Of a stretch of DNA of 64,000 nt, positions 1-9,284 are shown in pieces. The notes beneath the pieces are model-generated. The model made no database searches. It was given only the letters and a program-made list of their open reading frames with translations, and was not told where the DNA came from. Where the stretch lies: assembly GCF_020510525.1 (NCBI RefSeq), contig NZ_CP075188.1, positions 2,852,001 to 2,916,000 of the forward strand, read 5' to 3'. The first letter of the stretch is position 1; every line of letters starts with the position of its first letter. The position numbers and the translations under genes were made by a program. Source of the DNA: Quatrionicoccus australiensis (GTDB taxonomy: Bacteria > Pseudomonadota > Gammaproteobacteria > Burkholderiales > Rhodocyclaceae).

Positions 1-989
1 GAGGCAATCAGCTTCTTGCCGTCCAGACCCTTCTCGGCAACCTGCTTCGCCCAGTCTTCCTCGACGCTGTCGGTCGCCTGCTTCATGGCAGCAACCTGGG
101 TCGCGCTGAAATTGGTGATCTTGTCGCCCTGGGCGGCAATGCGCTTGCGGGTATCGGCAGCCACTTCGTCAAACATCGCGCCGAACTTGGCGACCATGAC
201 TTCGCCGGTCGTCTTGTCGACAATGGCCTTCAGGTCAGCCGGCAGGCCGTCGTACTTCTGCTTGTTCATCAGCACGGTGAGCACGGTGGCGGTCGGGTGA
301 GCGACGCCGGGGGCCGGCTGGGCGTGGAACTTGGTGACTTCGGAAAGCTTGGTCGGGTAGACCAGCTCCCAGGCGCCGAGCGAACCGTCGACGACGCCCT
401 TGGCAATGGCTTCAGTGACCTGGGCCGGCGGCATGGCCACCGGCTGACCGCCGAGTGCGGCCAGGGTCTTGGCGCCAACGCGCGTCGAGGTGCGCAGCTT
501 CATGCCGGAAAAGCCGGTCAGGCCAAGAATTTCCTTTTTCGAGGTGTGCACCGCCTGACCGCCGTCGGTATGGAAAGCCAGCACCTTGTAGGCAGCAAAT
601 TCCTGCTGCGCGTTCTGCTGGTAGTACTTCCACAGCGCCTTGGAGGAGCTGGTCGCGTCCTTGACCATGAACGGCAGTTCGAAAGCTTCGATGGCCGGGA
701 AGCGGCCGGCCGAGTAACCCGGACCGGTCCACACCACGTCGGCAACGCCGTTCTTGACCTGGTCGGCGAGCTGGGCCGGCGTACCGCCCAGTTGCATGGC
801 CGGGTAGAACTGGCAGGCGATGCGGCCGTTCGACTGTTTCTTCATGTCGTCGCACCAGGGCTGCAGCACCTTCTGCTGGGTCGGCGCAGCCGACGGCAGG
901 AAGTGGGCGATCTTGAAGGTGACTTCCTGGGCCATGGCCGGCAGCGAAACAGCCAGCGCACCGAGAACTGCGAAGTTGCGATAGTTCAT
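1..989 (-). CDS. dctP: TRAP transporter solute-binding protein, DctP family (3' end cut by window)
   Basis: Periplasmic substrate-binding subunit of a tripartite ATP-independent (TRAP) transporter, which captures a small organic acid and delivers it to DctQM membrane subunits not seen here. The start is the ATG at 989, behind a GAGGAGATAA ribosome site. It begins with a clear Sec signal peptide of about 20 residues (MNYRNFAVLGALAVSLPAMA), followed by a DctP-type fold with HFLP, LADQVKNGVADVVW, and the MKLRTS..VGAKTLAALGG and GVVDGSLGAW segments. The frame stays open to base 3, about 329 codons, so only a short C-terminal tail is missing. It has its own promoter, with an inverted-repeat operator shared with the phenol hydroxylase regulators (see 1033-1075). 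The ligand is unknown; an aromatic or related carboxylate would fit the regulation, but that is inference. Confidence 0.9.
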   Translation of the reverse strand, partial: MNYRNFAVLGALAVSLPAMAQEVTFKIAHFLPSAAPTQQKVLQPWCDDMKKQSNGRIACQFYPAMQLGGTPAQLADQVKNGVADVVWTGPGYSAGRFPAIEAFELPFMVKDATSSSKALWKYYQQNAQQEFAAYKVLAFHTDGGQAVHTSKKEILGLTGFSGMKLRTSTRVGAKTLAALGGQPVAMPPAQVTEAIAKGVVDGSLGAWELVYPTKLSEVTKFHAQPAPGVAHPTATVLTVLMNKQKYDGLPADLKAIVDKTTGEVMVAKFGAMFDEVAADTRKRIAAQGDKITNFSATQVAAMKQATDSVEEDWAKQVAEKGLDGKKLIA

Positions 990-1032
990 GTTATCTCCTC
1001 GTTTTGGAAAAATGGCCGGGGCCAGATCTTTG

Positions 1033-1075
1033 TTAATATGTTAGCGATTAAATCACTACGATATTAGTGAGTCAA
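1033..1075 (-). promoter_or_regulatory. dctP promoter with operator in the -35/-10 spacer
   Basis: Read on the minus strand, TTGACT (1070-1075) and TTTAAT (1047-1052) form a sigma70-type promoter with an exact 17-bp spacer. TCACTA-N6-TAGTGA (1053-1070) is a perfect inverted repeat that fills the spacer. A second site, TTAATATGTTAGCGATT (1033-1049, plus strand), overlaps the -10 and start region and matches 16 of 17 bases of the site at 23551-23567. The layout is typical of repression by a MarR-type dimer; the HpaR-like regulator at 23645-24130 is the best candidate, by inference. Confidence 0.75.
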
Positions 1076-1108
1076 CATGCTGAGATGAAAATCTTTGAAA
1101 ATATTTTC

Positions 1109-1137
1109 AAAAAAAACCGGCCGCACAAGGCGGCCGG
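1109..1137 (-). terminator. Rho-independent terminator after the aldehyde dehydrogenase
   Basis: CCGGCCGC (1117-1124) and GCGGCCGG (1130-1137) make an 8-bp GC-only stem with a 5-base loop. On the minus strand it is followed by eight T (1109-1116). It lies 58 bp past the aldehyde dehydrogenase stop and separates that operon from dctP. An 18-bp perfect palindrome (1094-1111) overlaps the T tract. Confidence 0.9.
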
Positions 1138-1194
1138 AAAACTCGCAGAGGAGAGAGAAAACGAACGACAGGCCGGCCCGCAACGGGCGCCGGC

Positions 1195-2625
1195 TCAGGA
1201 CTTCATGATCTTGAGGGTCTGGATCGAGGTGTATTCGGCCAGACCATGGCTGCCGAACTCGACGCCGATGCCGGACTGCTTGACGCCGCCGAAGGGCGCA
1301 TCCGGCTGCACGGCGCCATGCTCGTTCACCCAGGCCGTGCCGCATTCCAGGCGCTGCGCCAGCTCGGCCGCGCGCACCAGGTCGGAGGACCAGATCGAGC
1401 CGCCCAGACCGTTCAGGCTGCGGTTGGCACGGGCAATGACTTCATCGACATCGCTGTACTTGATGACCGGCAACAAGGGGCCGAACGGCTCTTCATCGAC
1501 CAGGCGCGAACCGTCGCTGAGATCGGCGACGATGGTCGGCTCGTAGAAATAGCCCGGCCCGGCGCGACGCTTGCCGCCGCACAGGAAACGGCCGCCACTG
1601 GCACGCGCGTCGGCGGCCAGTTCCTCGACCTTGGCCAGTTGCATGGCATTCTGGATCGGCCCGAGCTGGGTTTCCGGCAGCAGGCCGTCGCCGACCACGG
1701 TCGACGTCGCAATACGGGCCAATTCCGCGCACATTTCCTCGTAGATGCTGGCATGCACGTAGAGGCGCTTGAGGCAGGCGCAGGTCTGGCCATTGTTGTG
1801 AAAGGTGACGCCGAACAGCTTGGGCGCCACCGCCTTGACATCGACGTCGGGCAGCACGATGCCGGCGTCGTTGCCGCCGAGTTCCAGGGTCAGGCGTTTC
1901 AGGTTGCCGGCGCCGGCCGCCATGATCTTGCGCCCGGTCGCCGTCGAGCCGGTAAAGACGATCTTGGCGATACCGGGATGGCTGGCCATGGCCGGGCCGA
2001 CGTCGGAGCCGGCGGCACCGGTCACCAGGTTGAGCACCCCCGGCGGCAGGATGGCATTGGCCAGTTCGACGAAACGCGCCGTCGCCACCGGGCTCAGTTC
2101 GGACGGCTTGATGACCACCGTGTTGCCGGCGCGCAGGGCCGGAATGACGTGCCAGATGGCGATCATCAGCGGCCAGTTCCACGGCGTGATCGAACCGACC
2201 ACGCCGAGCGGCTTGCGGTGAATCTCGACACGCGCTTCGGCGTTGTCCTGCAGGATTTCGACCGGCAGCGTCAGGTCGGCCGTGACATGCGTCCAGGCAA
2301 TCGAACCGCCGACCTCCATGCCGGCGCCGACACCGTTCAGGCCGGCGAGCGGCTTGCCGGTTTCCAGCGTGACCAGCTCCATCAGTTCCGGCATGTGCGC
2401 CTCGAGCGCCGCCCCCACGGCATGCAGCAGGGCCTGGCGTTCGCCGTCCGGCGTCTTGCTCCAGCCGGAAAACGCCCGCTGCGCGGCGTCGACCGCTGCG
2501 TCCACATGCGCGGCATTGCCGGCTGCCGCCAGGGCGAAAGCTTCACCGGTGGCCGGGTTGATGACGGGAAAGGTCGCCGCAGCGACCACCGGCTGACCAT
2601 CGATCAGCATCGTGATGTTTTTCAT
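1195..2625 (-). CDS. NAD(P)-dependent aldehyde dehydrogenase
   Basis: 476-residue member of the ALDH superfamily, which oxidises an aldehyde to its acid. Visible motifs are the cofactor loop TPWNWPLM (about 147-154), FTGSTATG (224-231), LELGGND with the general base Glu248, and GQTC with the catalytic Cys282. Length is normal for the family. The start at 2625 follows GGAGACAAAC. It is the last gene of the DUF1329-DUF1302-RND-YCF48 run, and a strong terminator follows it. Because the promoter of that run shares its motif with the aromatic amine dehydrogenase operon, I infer that it oxidises the aldehyde released by amine oxidation (for example an arylacetaldehyde). Substrate identity cannot be read from sequence. 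Confidence 0.93.
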   Translation of the reverse strand: MKNITMLIDGQPVVAAATFPVINPATGEAFALAAAGNAAHVDAAVDAAQRAFSGWSKTPDGERQALLHAVGAALEAHMPELMELVTLETGKPLAGLNGVGAGMEVGGSIAWTHVTADLTLPVEILQDNAEARVEIHRKPLGVVGSITPWNWPLMIAIWHVIPALRAGNTVVIKPSELSPVATARFVELANAILPPGVLNLVTGAAGSDVGPAMASHPGIAKIVFTGSTATGRKIMAAGAGNLKRLTLELGGNDAGIVLPDVDVKAVAPKLFGVTFHNNGQTCACLKRLYVHASIYEEMCAELARIATSTVVGDGLLPETQLGPIQNAMQLAKVEELAADARASGGRFLCGGKRRAGPGYFYEPTIVADLSDGSRLVDEEPFGPLLPVIKYSDVDEVIARANRSLNGLGGSIWSSDLVRAAELAQRLECGTAWVNEHGAVQPDAPFGGVKQSGIGVEFGSHGLAEYTSIQTLKIMKS

Positions 2626-2655
2626 GTTTGTCTCCTGATTATTATGTGTTGTTGC

Positions 2656-2684
2656 CGTGGTGCAGCGCCAGGCACTGCACCACG
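2656..2684 (-). other. Intercistronic stem-loop
   Basis: CGTGGTGCAG (2656-2665) and CTGCACCACG (2675-2684) form a perfect 10-bp stem with a 9-base loop between the YCF48-like gene and the aldehyde dehydrogenase. No T run follows on the minus strand, so it is more likely an mRNA-stabilising or processing hairpin than a terminator. Confidence 0.6.
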
Positions 2685-2702
2685 CTACTACCTGTTACCC
2701 GT

Positions 2703-3695
2703 TCAATGCTTGCCTTCGGCCAATACGCCGCGCCGCGAAAAACGCACCAGGCCGTTGCCGCTGCCGGCCACCAGCGCCGTCATCGACACGCGGTCGTCAC
2801 GTTGCAGGCCGGTGAAACTGGCACCCGCATCACGACTCTCGATTTCCACGCCGTCCAGACCGACACCGACGACGCGTGCGCCGACTTCGAGCAGATTGGT
2901 CAGCGAGCTCTTGCTGCCGCTGTCGACGGCATGCCAGCTCTTGCCGTCATCGCTGCTGCGATACAGCGAGCCGCGCAGGCCGGCCACCAGCAAGGTGCCG
3001 TCATGCAGCGCGAGGCCGCTCCAGAACGAGCCCTTGTAGCCGGTGTTCAGGTATTGCCAGGTCTGGCCCTTGTCGTCGCTGCGCAGCACGGCGCCGCGCT
3101 CGGCGGCAACGAACAGGCTGCCCTTGGGCGAAGCGAAGGTCGCAAACAGGTTGCGGTCGGCCCGGCCGCCTTCCGGCGGTGCCGGCAGGGTGACCGTTTC
3201 CCAGGTCTTGCCGCCGTCACGGGTGCGCAGCACCAGCGACCACAGGCCGACCGCAACGCCCTCTTCGGCATTGAAGAAATGCACGGCAAACAGCGGCCGG
3301 TCCTCCTGCGTGTCGAGACGCTGGATGCTCCAGGTCTCGCCGCCGTCGGTGGTATGCACGATGGCGCCCCAATGACCGACGGCCCAGCCATTCTTCTCGT
3401 CGGCAAAACTCACAGCGGTCAACGTCGAGGAAACAGGCATTTTGCCGGCCTGACGGAAGTGCTTGCCGTCATCGTCGGAAAGCAGCGCGATGCCGTAGTC
3501 GCCGACTGCAACGATGCGCTTGCCGGCGGTGGTGGCACCCAGCATCGGCGCCAGGGTGGCACTGGCCGACTGGCGGGCCGGCTGCGCCTGCAACGGGACA
3601 GGCGCGGCCGGCATCTGGGCCAGGGCCGGCAGACAGGCGGCAGCGAACAACAGGGCGACGAGCGGACGACGGAAGTTGAAGGATTTGTTTTGCAT
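2703..3695 (-). CDS. YCF48/BNR-repeat periplasmic protein
   Basis: 330 residues with a Sec signal peptide (hydrophobic stretch about 11-27, LVALLFAAACLPALA) and a YCF48-type beta-propeller. At least five Asp-box-like repeats are visible: DGGETWS, DGGKTWE, DKGQTWQ, DDGKSWH and DAGASF. In plants and cyanobacteria YCF48/HCF136 helps assemble photosystem II. In heterotrophic proteobacteria the family sits, as here, beside an MMPL/RND transporter, DUF1302 and DUF1329 genes, and its role is unknown. The start at 3695 follows CGGAGTT. The gap to the upstream RND gene is 12 bp, so the two are cotranscribed. A scaffold role for the envelope complex is inference. Confidence 0.88.
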   Translation of the reverse strand: MQNKSFNFRRPLVALLFAAACLPALAQMPAAPVPLQAQPARQSASATLAPMLGATTAGKRIVAVGDYGIALLSDDDGKHFRQAGKMPVSSTLTAVSFADEKNGWAVGHWGAIVHTTDGGETWSIQRLDTQEDRPLFAVHFFNAEEGVAVGLWSLVLRTRDGGKTWETVTLPAPPEGGRADRNLFATFASPKGSLFVAAERGAVLRSDDKGQTWQYLNTGYKGSFWSGLALHDGTLLVAGLRGSLYRSSDDGKSWHAVDSGSKSSLTNLLEVGARVVGVGLDGVEIESRDAGASFTGLQRDDRVSMTALVAGSGNGLVRFSRRGVLAEGKH

Positions 3696-3707
3696 GATGA
3701 ACTCCGC

Positions 3708-6101
3708 TCAGTGACTGAAGATGCCCGGCGCGCGGACCGGCGTCTTGCGCGGGAAAAGTTTTTCCAGCCAGACCGCGAAGGCGGGCAGGGCCGTCATCGC
3801 CATGACCATGTTGACCATGAACATGAAGGCGAGCAGCTTGCCCATGTCGGCCTGGAACTTGAGATCCGAGAAGGCCCAGGTGGCGACACCGACCGCCAGC
3901 GTGATGGCGGTGAAGATGGTTGCCGTGCCGACTTCGAGAATCGAGAACTCAAGCGCCTTGACGATGCTCTGGCCACCCGCCATGTGCAGCTGCAGGCGGT
4001 TGTAGATGTAGAAGGCGTAATCGACGCCGATCCCGACCGCGAGCACCATGACCGGCAGCGTGGCGACGGTGAGGCCGATTTCCAGCTCCTTCATGAACCA
4101 GTAACCGATGAAGGTGCCGACCGTGAGCGGCAGGCAGCAGGCGATCACGGCGCGGAAGTCGCGATAGACAAGCGCAACCAGGATGATGATGGCAGCGTAG
4201 ACATAGAGCATCATCGGCATTTCGCTCTTCTCGACCTCGTCATTGACCGCGGCGAGCACGCCGGCATTGCCGGAGGCGAGACGGACGCTGACGCCGTCGA
4301 GCTTGTTGCTGTCGCGGAAGGCCTTGACCTGGTCGATGACGCGGTTGATCGTGGTCGCCTTGTGGTCGGTCAGGAAGAGATGCACCGCGGTCATGCTGCA
4401 GTCTTTCTTCATGTAACCGCGCATGCGGCCGATCTCGGTGCTCAGCGCCGCGTAATTGCCCGGATCGATCGGGATCGCCCCCATTTTCGGGTTGCCTTCG
4501 TTGTAACCCTCGTTGAAGGTACGCAGCTGGCCGGCGTAGGAACTGGCCGAAAGAACGCCTTCGACGTGCTGCATTTCCCAGACGAACTGGTCCTGGTAGA
4601 TGCCGATCGCGACGTTCTCGCAGGACTCGGGCGCTGCCTCGAAAATCACCGTCAACCAGTCGAGACCGGTGTCGTAGGAGGTCGAGATGGATACGGCGTC
4701 ACGGTTGAAGCGGGCTTCCGGACGCAGTTCCGGCGCGCCCGGCTGCAGCGTGCCGATGACACGGTCGCTGCTCTGCCAGACGGCTATGCCGAAAATCGCC
4801 GTGGTGATCGCGATGACGATCGCGGCATTGCGCGGCTCGGCAACGCGGGCCAGCGAACGCAGCCAGCGCGCCCGCTTGTCACGCTTGAGCATCGCTTCCT
4901 GCGCGTATTGCTTGGTGAATTTGAAGTAGGACGCGGCAATCGGCAGCATCGCCAGATTGGTGGTGATCTTGAAGAAGACGCCGAGCGAGGCGGTGATCGC
5001 CAGTTCGCGCACCATCGGGATCGGGATCATGACCTGGGTGATGAAGGAAACGAAGGCGGTGACCAGGGCCAGCACGCCCGGAATCAGCAGGCCGGAGAAG
5101 CTGGCGCGGGCGGCTTCTTCAGTCGTCTTGCCGTGCGACAGTTCGCGCACGATGAAGTTGATCTGCTGCACGCCGTGCGACACGCCGATCGCGAAGACCA
5201 GGAAAGGCACCAGCACGGCCAGCGGATCGAGCCCGAAGCCGAGCAGGCGCAGCGCGCCGAACTGCCAGACCAGCGAGGTCAGCGAACAGACCACCGGCAG
5301 CAGCGTGAAGCGGATCGAATGGCAGTACCAGTACACCGCGGCAGCGGTCAGCAGCAGCGCCACGGCACAGAATTCGAGCACCGCCGAGGCGCCGTTGGCG
5401 ATGTCGCCGATCTGCTTGGCGAAGCCGATGATCTGGACCTCGAAGCCGGCATCCTCGTACTTGCCGCGCAATTCTTCGAGCAGCGCGTTGTAGGCGACGT
5501 AGTCGATCTTGTTGCCGTCCTTGTCGAGTTCGGCCAGCTCGGCGACGATCATCGCACTCGTCTGGTCACGCGAGACCAGGGTGCCGACGAAACCGCCCTG
5601 CCCGGCCGAACGCTGGATGCCGGCGATCAGTTCCGGGGTCAGTTGATCCGGCATCACGGTGCCGGGAATCAGCGGGTCGGCGCGAAAGCCTTCCTCGGTG
5701 ATTTCGTTGACGAAGCTGTTCGGCGTCCACAAGGACTGCACGCCGAGGCGATCGACGCCGGGCAGGTAGATCACCGCCTGGGTCACGTCGTAGAGGCGCT
5801 TCAAACCTTCCTGCGTCCAGATCGTGCCCTGCTTCGCCTTGACCACGACGTTGAGGCGATTGGCGCCAAGCACGTCGTTGCGGTATTTCTGGAAAGTCTC
5901 GATGTATTCGTGGCCGGTCGGCATCTGCTTTTCGAAGCCGGCTTCCATGCGTAGCTGGAAGGCGAAGTAGCCCATGCCGGCAGTAAACACGGCGAGCCAG
6001 ATCAGGAAGGGCGTCCGGAAGCGGAAGCAGAAATCTTCAAGGCCCTTGAGCAACCGGGTCAGATGCCGGTCGACATCATTTACGCTGAAAAAATTGATCA
6101 T
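3708..6101 (-). CDS. RND superfamily (MMPL) transporter
   Basis: 797-residue inner-membrane protein of the MMPL/SSD-type RND branch. One helix near the N-terminus (about 32-50) precedes a large periplasmic loop (about 50-220), then a block of helices including VALLLTAAAVYWY and LVPFLVFAIGVSHGVQQ. A second periplasmic loop (about 430-620) and a second helix block (MMLYVYAAIIILVALVY through VMVLAVGIGVDYAFYIYN) follow. The two-fold RND architecture is complete. No adaptor protein is adjacent. Its partners are instead the DUF1302, DUF1329 and YCF48 proteins, an arrangement repeatedly seen in proteobacteria and often linked to hydrophobic substrates or lipid handling. The transported molecule is unknown. 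Confidence 0.9.
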   Translation of the reverse strand: MINFFSVNDVDRHLTRLLKGLEDFCFRFRTPFLIWLAVFTAGMGYFAFQLRMEAGFEKQMPTGHEYIETFQKYRNDVLGANRLNVVVKAKQGTIWTQEGLKRLYDVTQAVIYLPGVDRLGVQSLWTPNSFVNEITEEGFRADPLIPGTVMPDQLTPELIAGIQRSAGQGGFVGTLVSRDQTSAMIVAELAELDKDGNKIDYVAYNALLEELRGKYEDAGFEVQIIGFAKQIGDIANGASAVLEFCAVALLLTAAAVYWYCHSIRFTLLPVVCSLTSLVWQFGALRLLGFGLDPLAVLVPFLVFAIGVSHGVQQINFIVRELSHGKTTEEAARASFSGLLIPGVLALVTAFVSFITQVMIPIPMVRELAITASLGVFFKITTNLAMLPIAASYFKFTKQYAQEAMLKRDKRARWLRSLARVAEPRNAAIVIAITTAIFGIAVWQSSDRVIGTLQPGAPELRPEARFNRDAVSISTSYDTGLDWLTVIFEAAPESCENVAIGIYQDQFVWEMQHVEGVLSASSYAGQLRTFNEGYNEGNPKMGAIPIDPGNYAALSTEIGRMRGYMKKDCSMTAVHLFLTDHKATTINRVIDQVKAFRDSNKLDGVSVRLASGNAGVLAAVNDEVEKSEMPMMLYVYAAIIILVALVYRDFRAVIACCLPLTVGTFIGYWFMKELEIGLTVATLPVMVLAVGIGVDYAFYIYNRLQLHMAGGQSIVKALEFSILEVGTATIFTAITLAVGVATWAFSDLKFQADMGKLLAFMFMVNMVMAMTALPAFAVWLEKLFPRKTPVRAPGIFSH

Positions 6102-6181
6102 GGCGAGCTGTTCCCTGCGGAGTACTTGTTATTGGTTTGGGTCAAAAAATGGGGCCGACCCGCGGCCGGCCCCGTCCTGCA

Positions 6182-7807
6182 TCAGAGATTGCGTGAAACG
6201 GTGATACCGAAGAAGTCGCGGTCGGCGTACGGCTGGTCGAAGACGCGCTTGCCGGCCCAGAACTTGGCGTAATTGACGCCGATCTGCCAGTTGGCCGGGT
6301 TCTGCACGAAATTGACCATGAAGTTGGCCGACTTGGCCCCTTCCATGAACAGCGCCGAGGAGTTCGGCGTACGACCGCTGACGGCGTGGAAGAAGTAGAT
6401 TTCCGGAATGACCTGCCAGCCCGGAATCAGGCTGCCGTCATAAACCCAGCTGAAATCCAGGTTGTAGCCGGCCGACAGCTTGTCGCCAACCGGTTCGGCG
6501 GTACCGCCGGCAAACTCCTGACCCCAGCCCCAGACGCCGGCAGCTACCATCTCGCCGTTATAGAACTTCTTGAGCTTCGGGTAATAAGTCGCCACACCTT
6601 CGACCATCAGGGTGGCAGTCGAAGCACCGCCGAGCGCCTTGAGAATGCCGCCGTAATCCCCCGGCGTCATGCTCAGCATGCCGGTCAGGTGCCATTGGTA
6701 CTTCTGCTCATCCACCCAGCAGCGGCCACCGGTTCCAGCACACCCGGTCGGATTCGGATTGAGCGACACGGCGTCCTTCGGGCGGTAGGACAGCTCGGTA
6801 CCGATAGACCAGTCACCAACCGGCGCATTGGCCGAGATGCCGAACATCTTGCGGTCTTCGGCAAAAACCCATTCCGGTCCATTGGCAAAGCTCAACTGCG
6901 GCACCTTGTCATGGTAGGCCATGGCATAGAGCCCCAGACTCAGCTGCGTGTCAGCCGGTTGCCAGCGTACGGCCGCGCCGTACTGACCGGAATCCTTGGC
7001 GTTGCGCTTGGGCAGGCCATAAGCCGCATCGCCCTTGCCCAAACCATTGACCTGCGACCAGTAACTGCCGGTCGGCGGGAAATAGCTGTCGTTCCATTTC
7101 CCCTGCACATAGGCCTCGACATTGACGCCGTTGCCCAGACCGGTCGCAAAACTGACGATGGGCGCCGGCAGGAAGACTTCCTTCAACTGCGTGCCGGGCT
7201 GCGACAGACGCATGATGTCCTGGGCATTGGTCTGGTTGATCCCCCCCGGCAGGAAGATACTCTCACCCCAGCTGATCACCTGGTTACCGACGCGGACGCG
7301 GGCGCGCTGCTCGCCGATCGAGAATTCCTTGCTGACCCACAGGTCAAGCACGCGTGCCTTGAATTTAAGATCGTCGCGGGCTTCATCGCTCAGCGAAGCG
7401 CTGTAGCCATTCGGCCCGCCCGCCGCACTGACGTAGCCGGTCGTGTTGGAAGCCGAGAAATCCTTCAGCCAGCTGACCCGGCCCATGAACTTCCAGTCGT
7501 CGGGCAACTTGACCAGCAGTTCGTGCGTGCCCTTCAGATAGGTCGTGAAGGCATCACCCTTCTTGTAGTTGATATTGCCCTGGTCGCCGACACCCAAAGC
7601 AGTCGTGCACCCCGAAGGCGCACCGCTGCCGGTGGCGCCGCTGACCACCAGGTTACAGGCCGGGCTCTGGGCACGAATGCCCATGCCCATGCTGATCGTC
7701 GAGTCGAAACTGCCGGAAACGCTCTCGGTTTCAAAGGTGAAGGCCGCAGCGCTGCCGATGTAGCCGAGCAGTGCCGCGACGACGGTTTTCTTGAAAAGTC
7801 CGTGCAT
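6182..7807 (-). CDS. DUF1302 family outer-membrane protein
   Basis: 541 residues with a signal peptide ending near AAAFTFETES. The body has alternating beta-strand character and aromatic-rich segments (for example GVNVEAYVQGKWND, VWGWGQEFAGG), ends in a strand with a terminal NL, and so resembles a beta-barrel. It matches the DUF1302 family, which accompanies DUF1329 proteins and MMPL/RND transporters. Length is normal for the family. It lies 80 bp upstream of the RND gene and 32 bp downstream of DUF1329 in one operon. I infer an outer-membrane channel or porin partner for the RND pump; no biochemical role is established to my knowledge. Confidence 0.85.
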   Translation of the reverse strand: MHGLFKKTVVAALLGYIGSAAAFTFETESVSGSFDSTISMGMGIRAQSPACNLVVSGATGSGAPSGCTTALGVGDQGNINYKKGDAFTTYLKGTHELLVKLPDDWKFMGRVSWLKDFSASNTTGYVSAAGGPNGYSASLSDEARDDLKFKARVLDLWVSKEFSIGEQRARVRVGNQVISWGESIFLPGGINQTNAQDIMRLSQPGTQLKEVFLPAPIVSFATGLGNGVNVEAYVQGKWNDSYFPPTGSYWSQVNGLGKGDAAYGLPKRNAKDSGQYGAAVRWQPADTQLSLGLYAMAYHDKVPQLSFANGPEWVFAEDRKMFGISANAPVGDWSIGTELSYRPKDAVSLNPNPTGCAGTGGRCWVDEQKYQWHLTGMLSMTPGDYGGILKALGGASTATLMVEGVATYYPKLKKFYNGEMVAAGVWGWGQEFAGGTAEPVGDKLSAGYNLDFSWVYDGSLIPGWQVIPEIYFFHAVSGRTPNSSALFMEGAKSANFMVNFVQNPANWQIGVNYAKFWAGKRVFDQPYADRDFFGITVSRNL

Positions 7808-7839
7808 GGAAAATCCCCCGTTTTAAGGTGTCGACCGGA

Positions 7840-9219
7840 TCAGCGATCGCTGATGGCGCGCAGGTTGTCCGCCGTGTAATAGCTTTCCTTCAGCTTCGGG
7901 TCGTTGGCTTCGACGAACCACTTCATGTCCTTGCCGCCAGCCAGCGAGCTCTGGTCGACCAGGTAACGGTTGTCGATCAGGTTGTACTGGACGAAGGCCG
8001 GGTTATCGCAGGCGCCGGTTTCATGCACCGGAATGACGAAGCCTTCGCGCAGCTTCCACAGCTTGCCCTGGGCGTCGTAGTCTTCGGCAACGACCAGCGA
8101 CCAGCTGTCTTCGTCGATGTAGAAGGTGCGCTTCGGTGCAACGTGGCGCACGCCGGCCTTGACCGTGGCCTCGACCACCCAGACGCGGTGCGTTTCGTAA
8201 CGGCGATGTGCCGGATCGACACCGTTGTCCTTGGCGACCTCGTTGAACTTGACCTTGGGGTCGTACATGCCGAAGGCGTTGTAACCGACGATCAGTTCCT
8301 TCTTGCCGACCAGCTTCCAGTCGAAGCGTTCGATGGTGCCGTTGAACAAACGCGGCTCGTCCATCGTGTACTGGTTCTCGAAGCCGAGTTGCGGCGCATC
8401 GTAGGCGTAGGTCGGCATGCGGCGCACGCGACGCTGGCCCGGGAAGTAGTAGAAGACGTCGTTGGTCTTGTCGAGGAAGTTGGTCACCGCCAGGGCCTGA
8501 CCGGCCAGCGCGGTCGGCGACTTGTAGGTGAAGTAGGTGAAATACTCGACCTGCGGCACCGACGACAAGGCATTGGAGCCCTTCTTGCCCCACGGGAAGA
8601 AATAGGTCTGCGTCGAGGTGGCGGCAATCCACTCGCTGGAACCGGCGCGCGGCGACAGGGCGGTATAGACATTGGGCAACTCGTAACCGACGCCCATGTA
8701 CTTCATCTTGGCGTTCCACATCACTTCCGTACCGGTCTTCGGCAGCGGGAAGGGAATGCCCGGCACGGTGGCTTCCTTCAGGCTCCAGCCATCGGCGCCA
8801 ATCTTGGCCGTGGTGGCATTCTTTTTCGTGTTTTCCACAACGAAGTCAGGATTGCTGCAGGTGCGGCGCGACGGATAAACATCCATCTTGTAGCCCTTGT
8901 TCTGCTTGATCATCTGGACCTGACCCGGCGACAACTGGGCGGCGTACTTGTCGACGTTGCTCGCATCGATGCTGTAGAGTGGCTTGTCGGCGTGATATTT
9001 CCAGAATTCGCCGCGGTTCTTGCCGTAAGACCAGCCGGCGGTCATCGCTTCGCCCTGGAAGGCCGGGATGGAACCGTCCTTGTTGGCGCCCTTTTCGGCA
9101 CCGACGGCGGTCAATTCCTTGCCCAGCTTGGCCGCTTCGGCCTCGCTGGCGGCATACGCACTGCTACTGATCGCAAACAGCGCGGTCAGGATTGCGCCCA
9201 CTTTTCGCATTTCAAACAT
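7840..9219 (-). CDS. DUF1329 family periplasmic protein
   Basis: 459 residues with a signal peptide (about 1-24, ending SSAYA-ASEAEA) and the family landmarks GYKMDVYPSRRTC, PGQRRVRRMPTYAYDAPQLG, GKKELIVGYNAFGMYD and IDEDSWSLVVAEDYDAQG. The fold is related to LolA/LolB-like lipid-binding folds. The start at 9219 is set by a strong AGGAGG five bases upstream. It is the first gene of the envelope operon and is transcribed from the promoter at 9285-9328. A periplasmic carrier of a hydrophobic molecule for the RND/DUF1302 system is a reasonable inference, not shown. Confidence 0.87.
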   Translation of the reverse strand: MFEMRKVGAILTALFAISSSAYAASEAEAAKLGKELTAVGAEKGANKDGSIPAFQGEAMTAGWSYGKNRGEFWKYHADKPLYSIDASNVDKYAAQLSPGQVQMIKQNKGYKMDVYPSRRTCSNPDFVVENTKKNATTAKIGADGWSLKEATVPGIPFPLPKTGTEVMWNAKMKYMGVGYELPNVYTALSPRAGSSEWIAATSTQTYFFPWGKKGSNALSSVPQVEYFTYFTYKSPTALAGQALAVTNFLDKTNDVFYYFPGQRRVRRMPTYAYDAPQLGFENQYTMDEPRLFNGTIERFDWKLVGKKELIVGYNAFGMYDPKVKFNEVAKDNGVDPAHRRYETHRVWVVEATVKAGVRHVAPKRTFYIDEDSWSLVVAEDYDAQGKLWKLREGFVIPVHETGACDNPAFVQYNLIDNRYLVDQSSLAGGKDMKWFVEANDPKLKESYYTADNLRAISDR

Positions 9220-9284
9220 TTGAACCTCCTGGTTAGGTAGTAGGCGCGACCCCCGCCGAGCCCGGACTGCTTATTGATGACTTG

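Noticed and set aside
2628..5954. Plus-strand open frame of 1108 codons
   Set aside because: It is antisense to the YCF48-like and RND genes, is Arg/His/Asp/Gly-rich as expected for a GC-rich shadow, and shows no family features.
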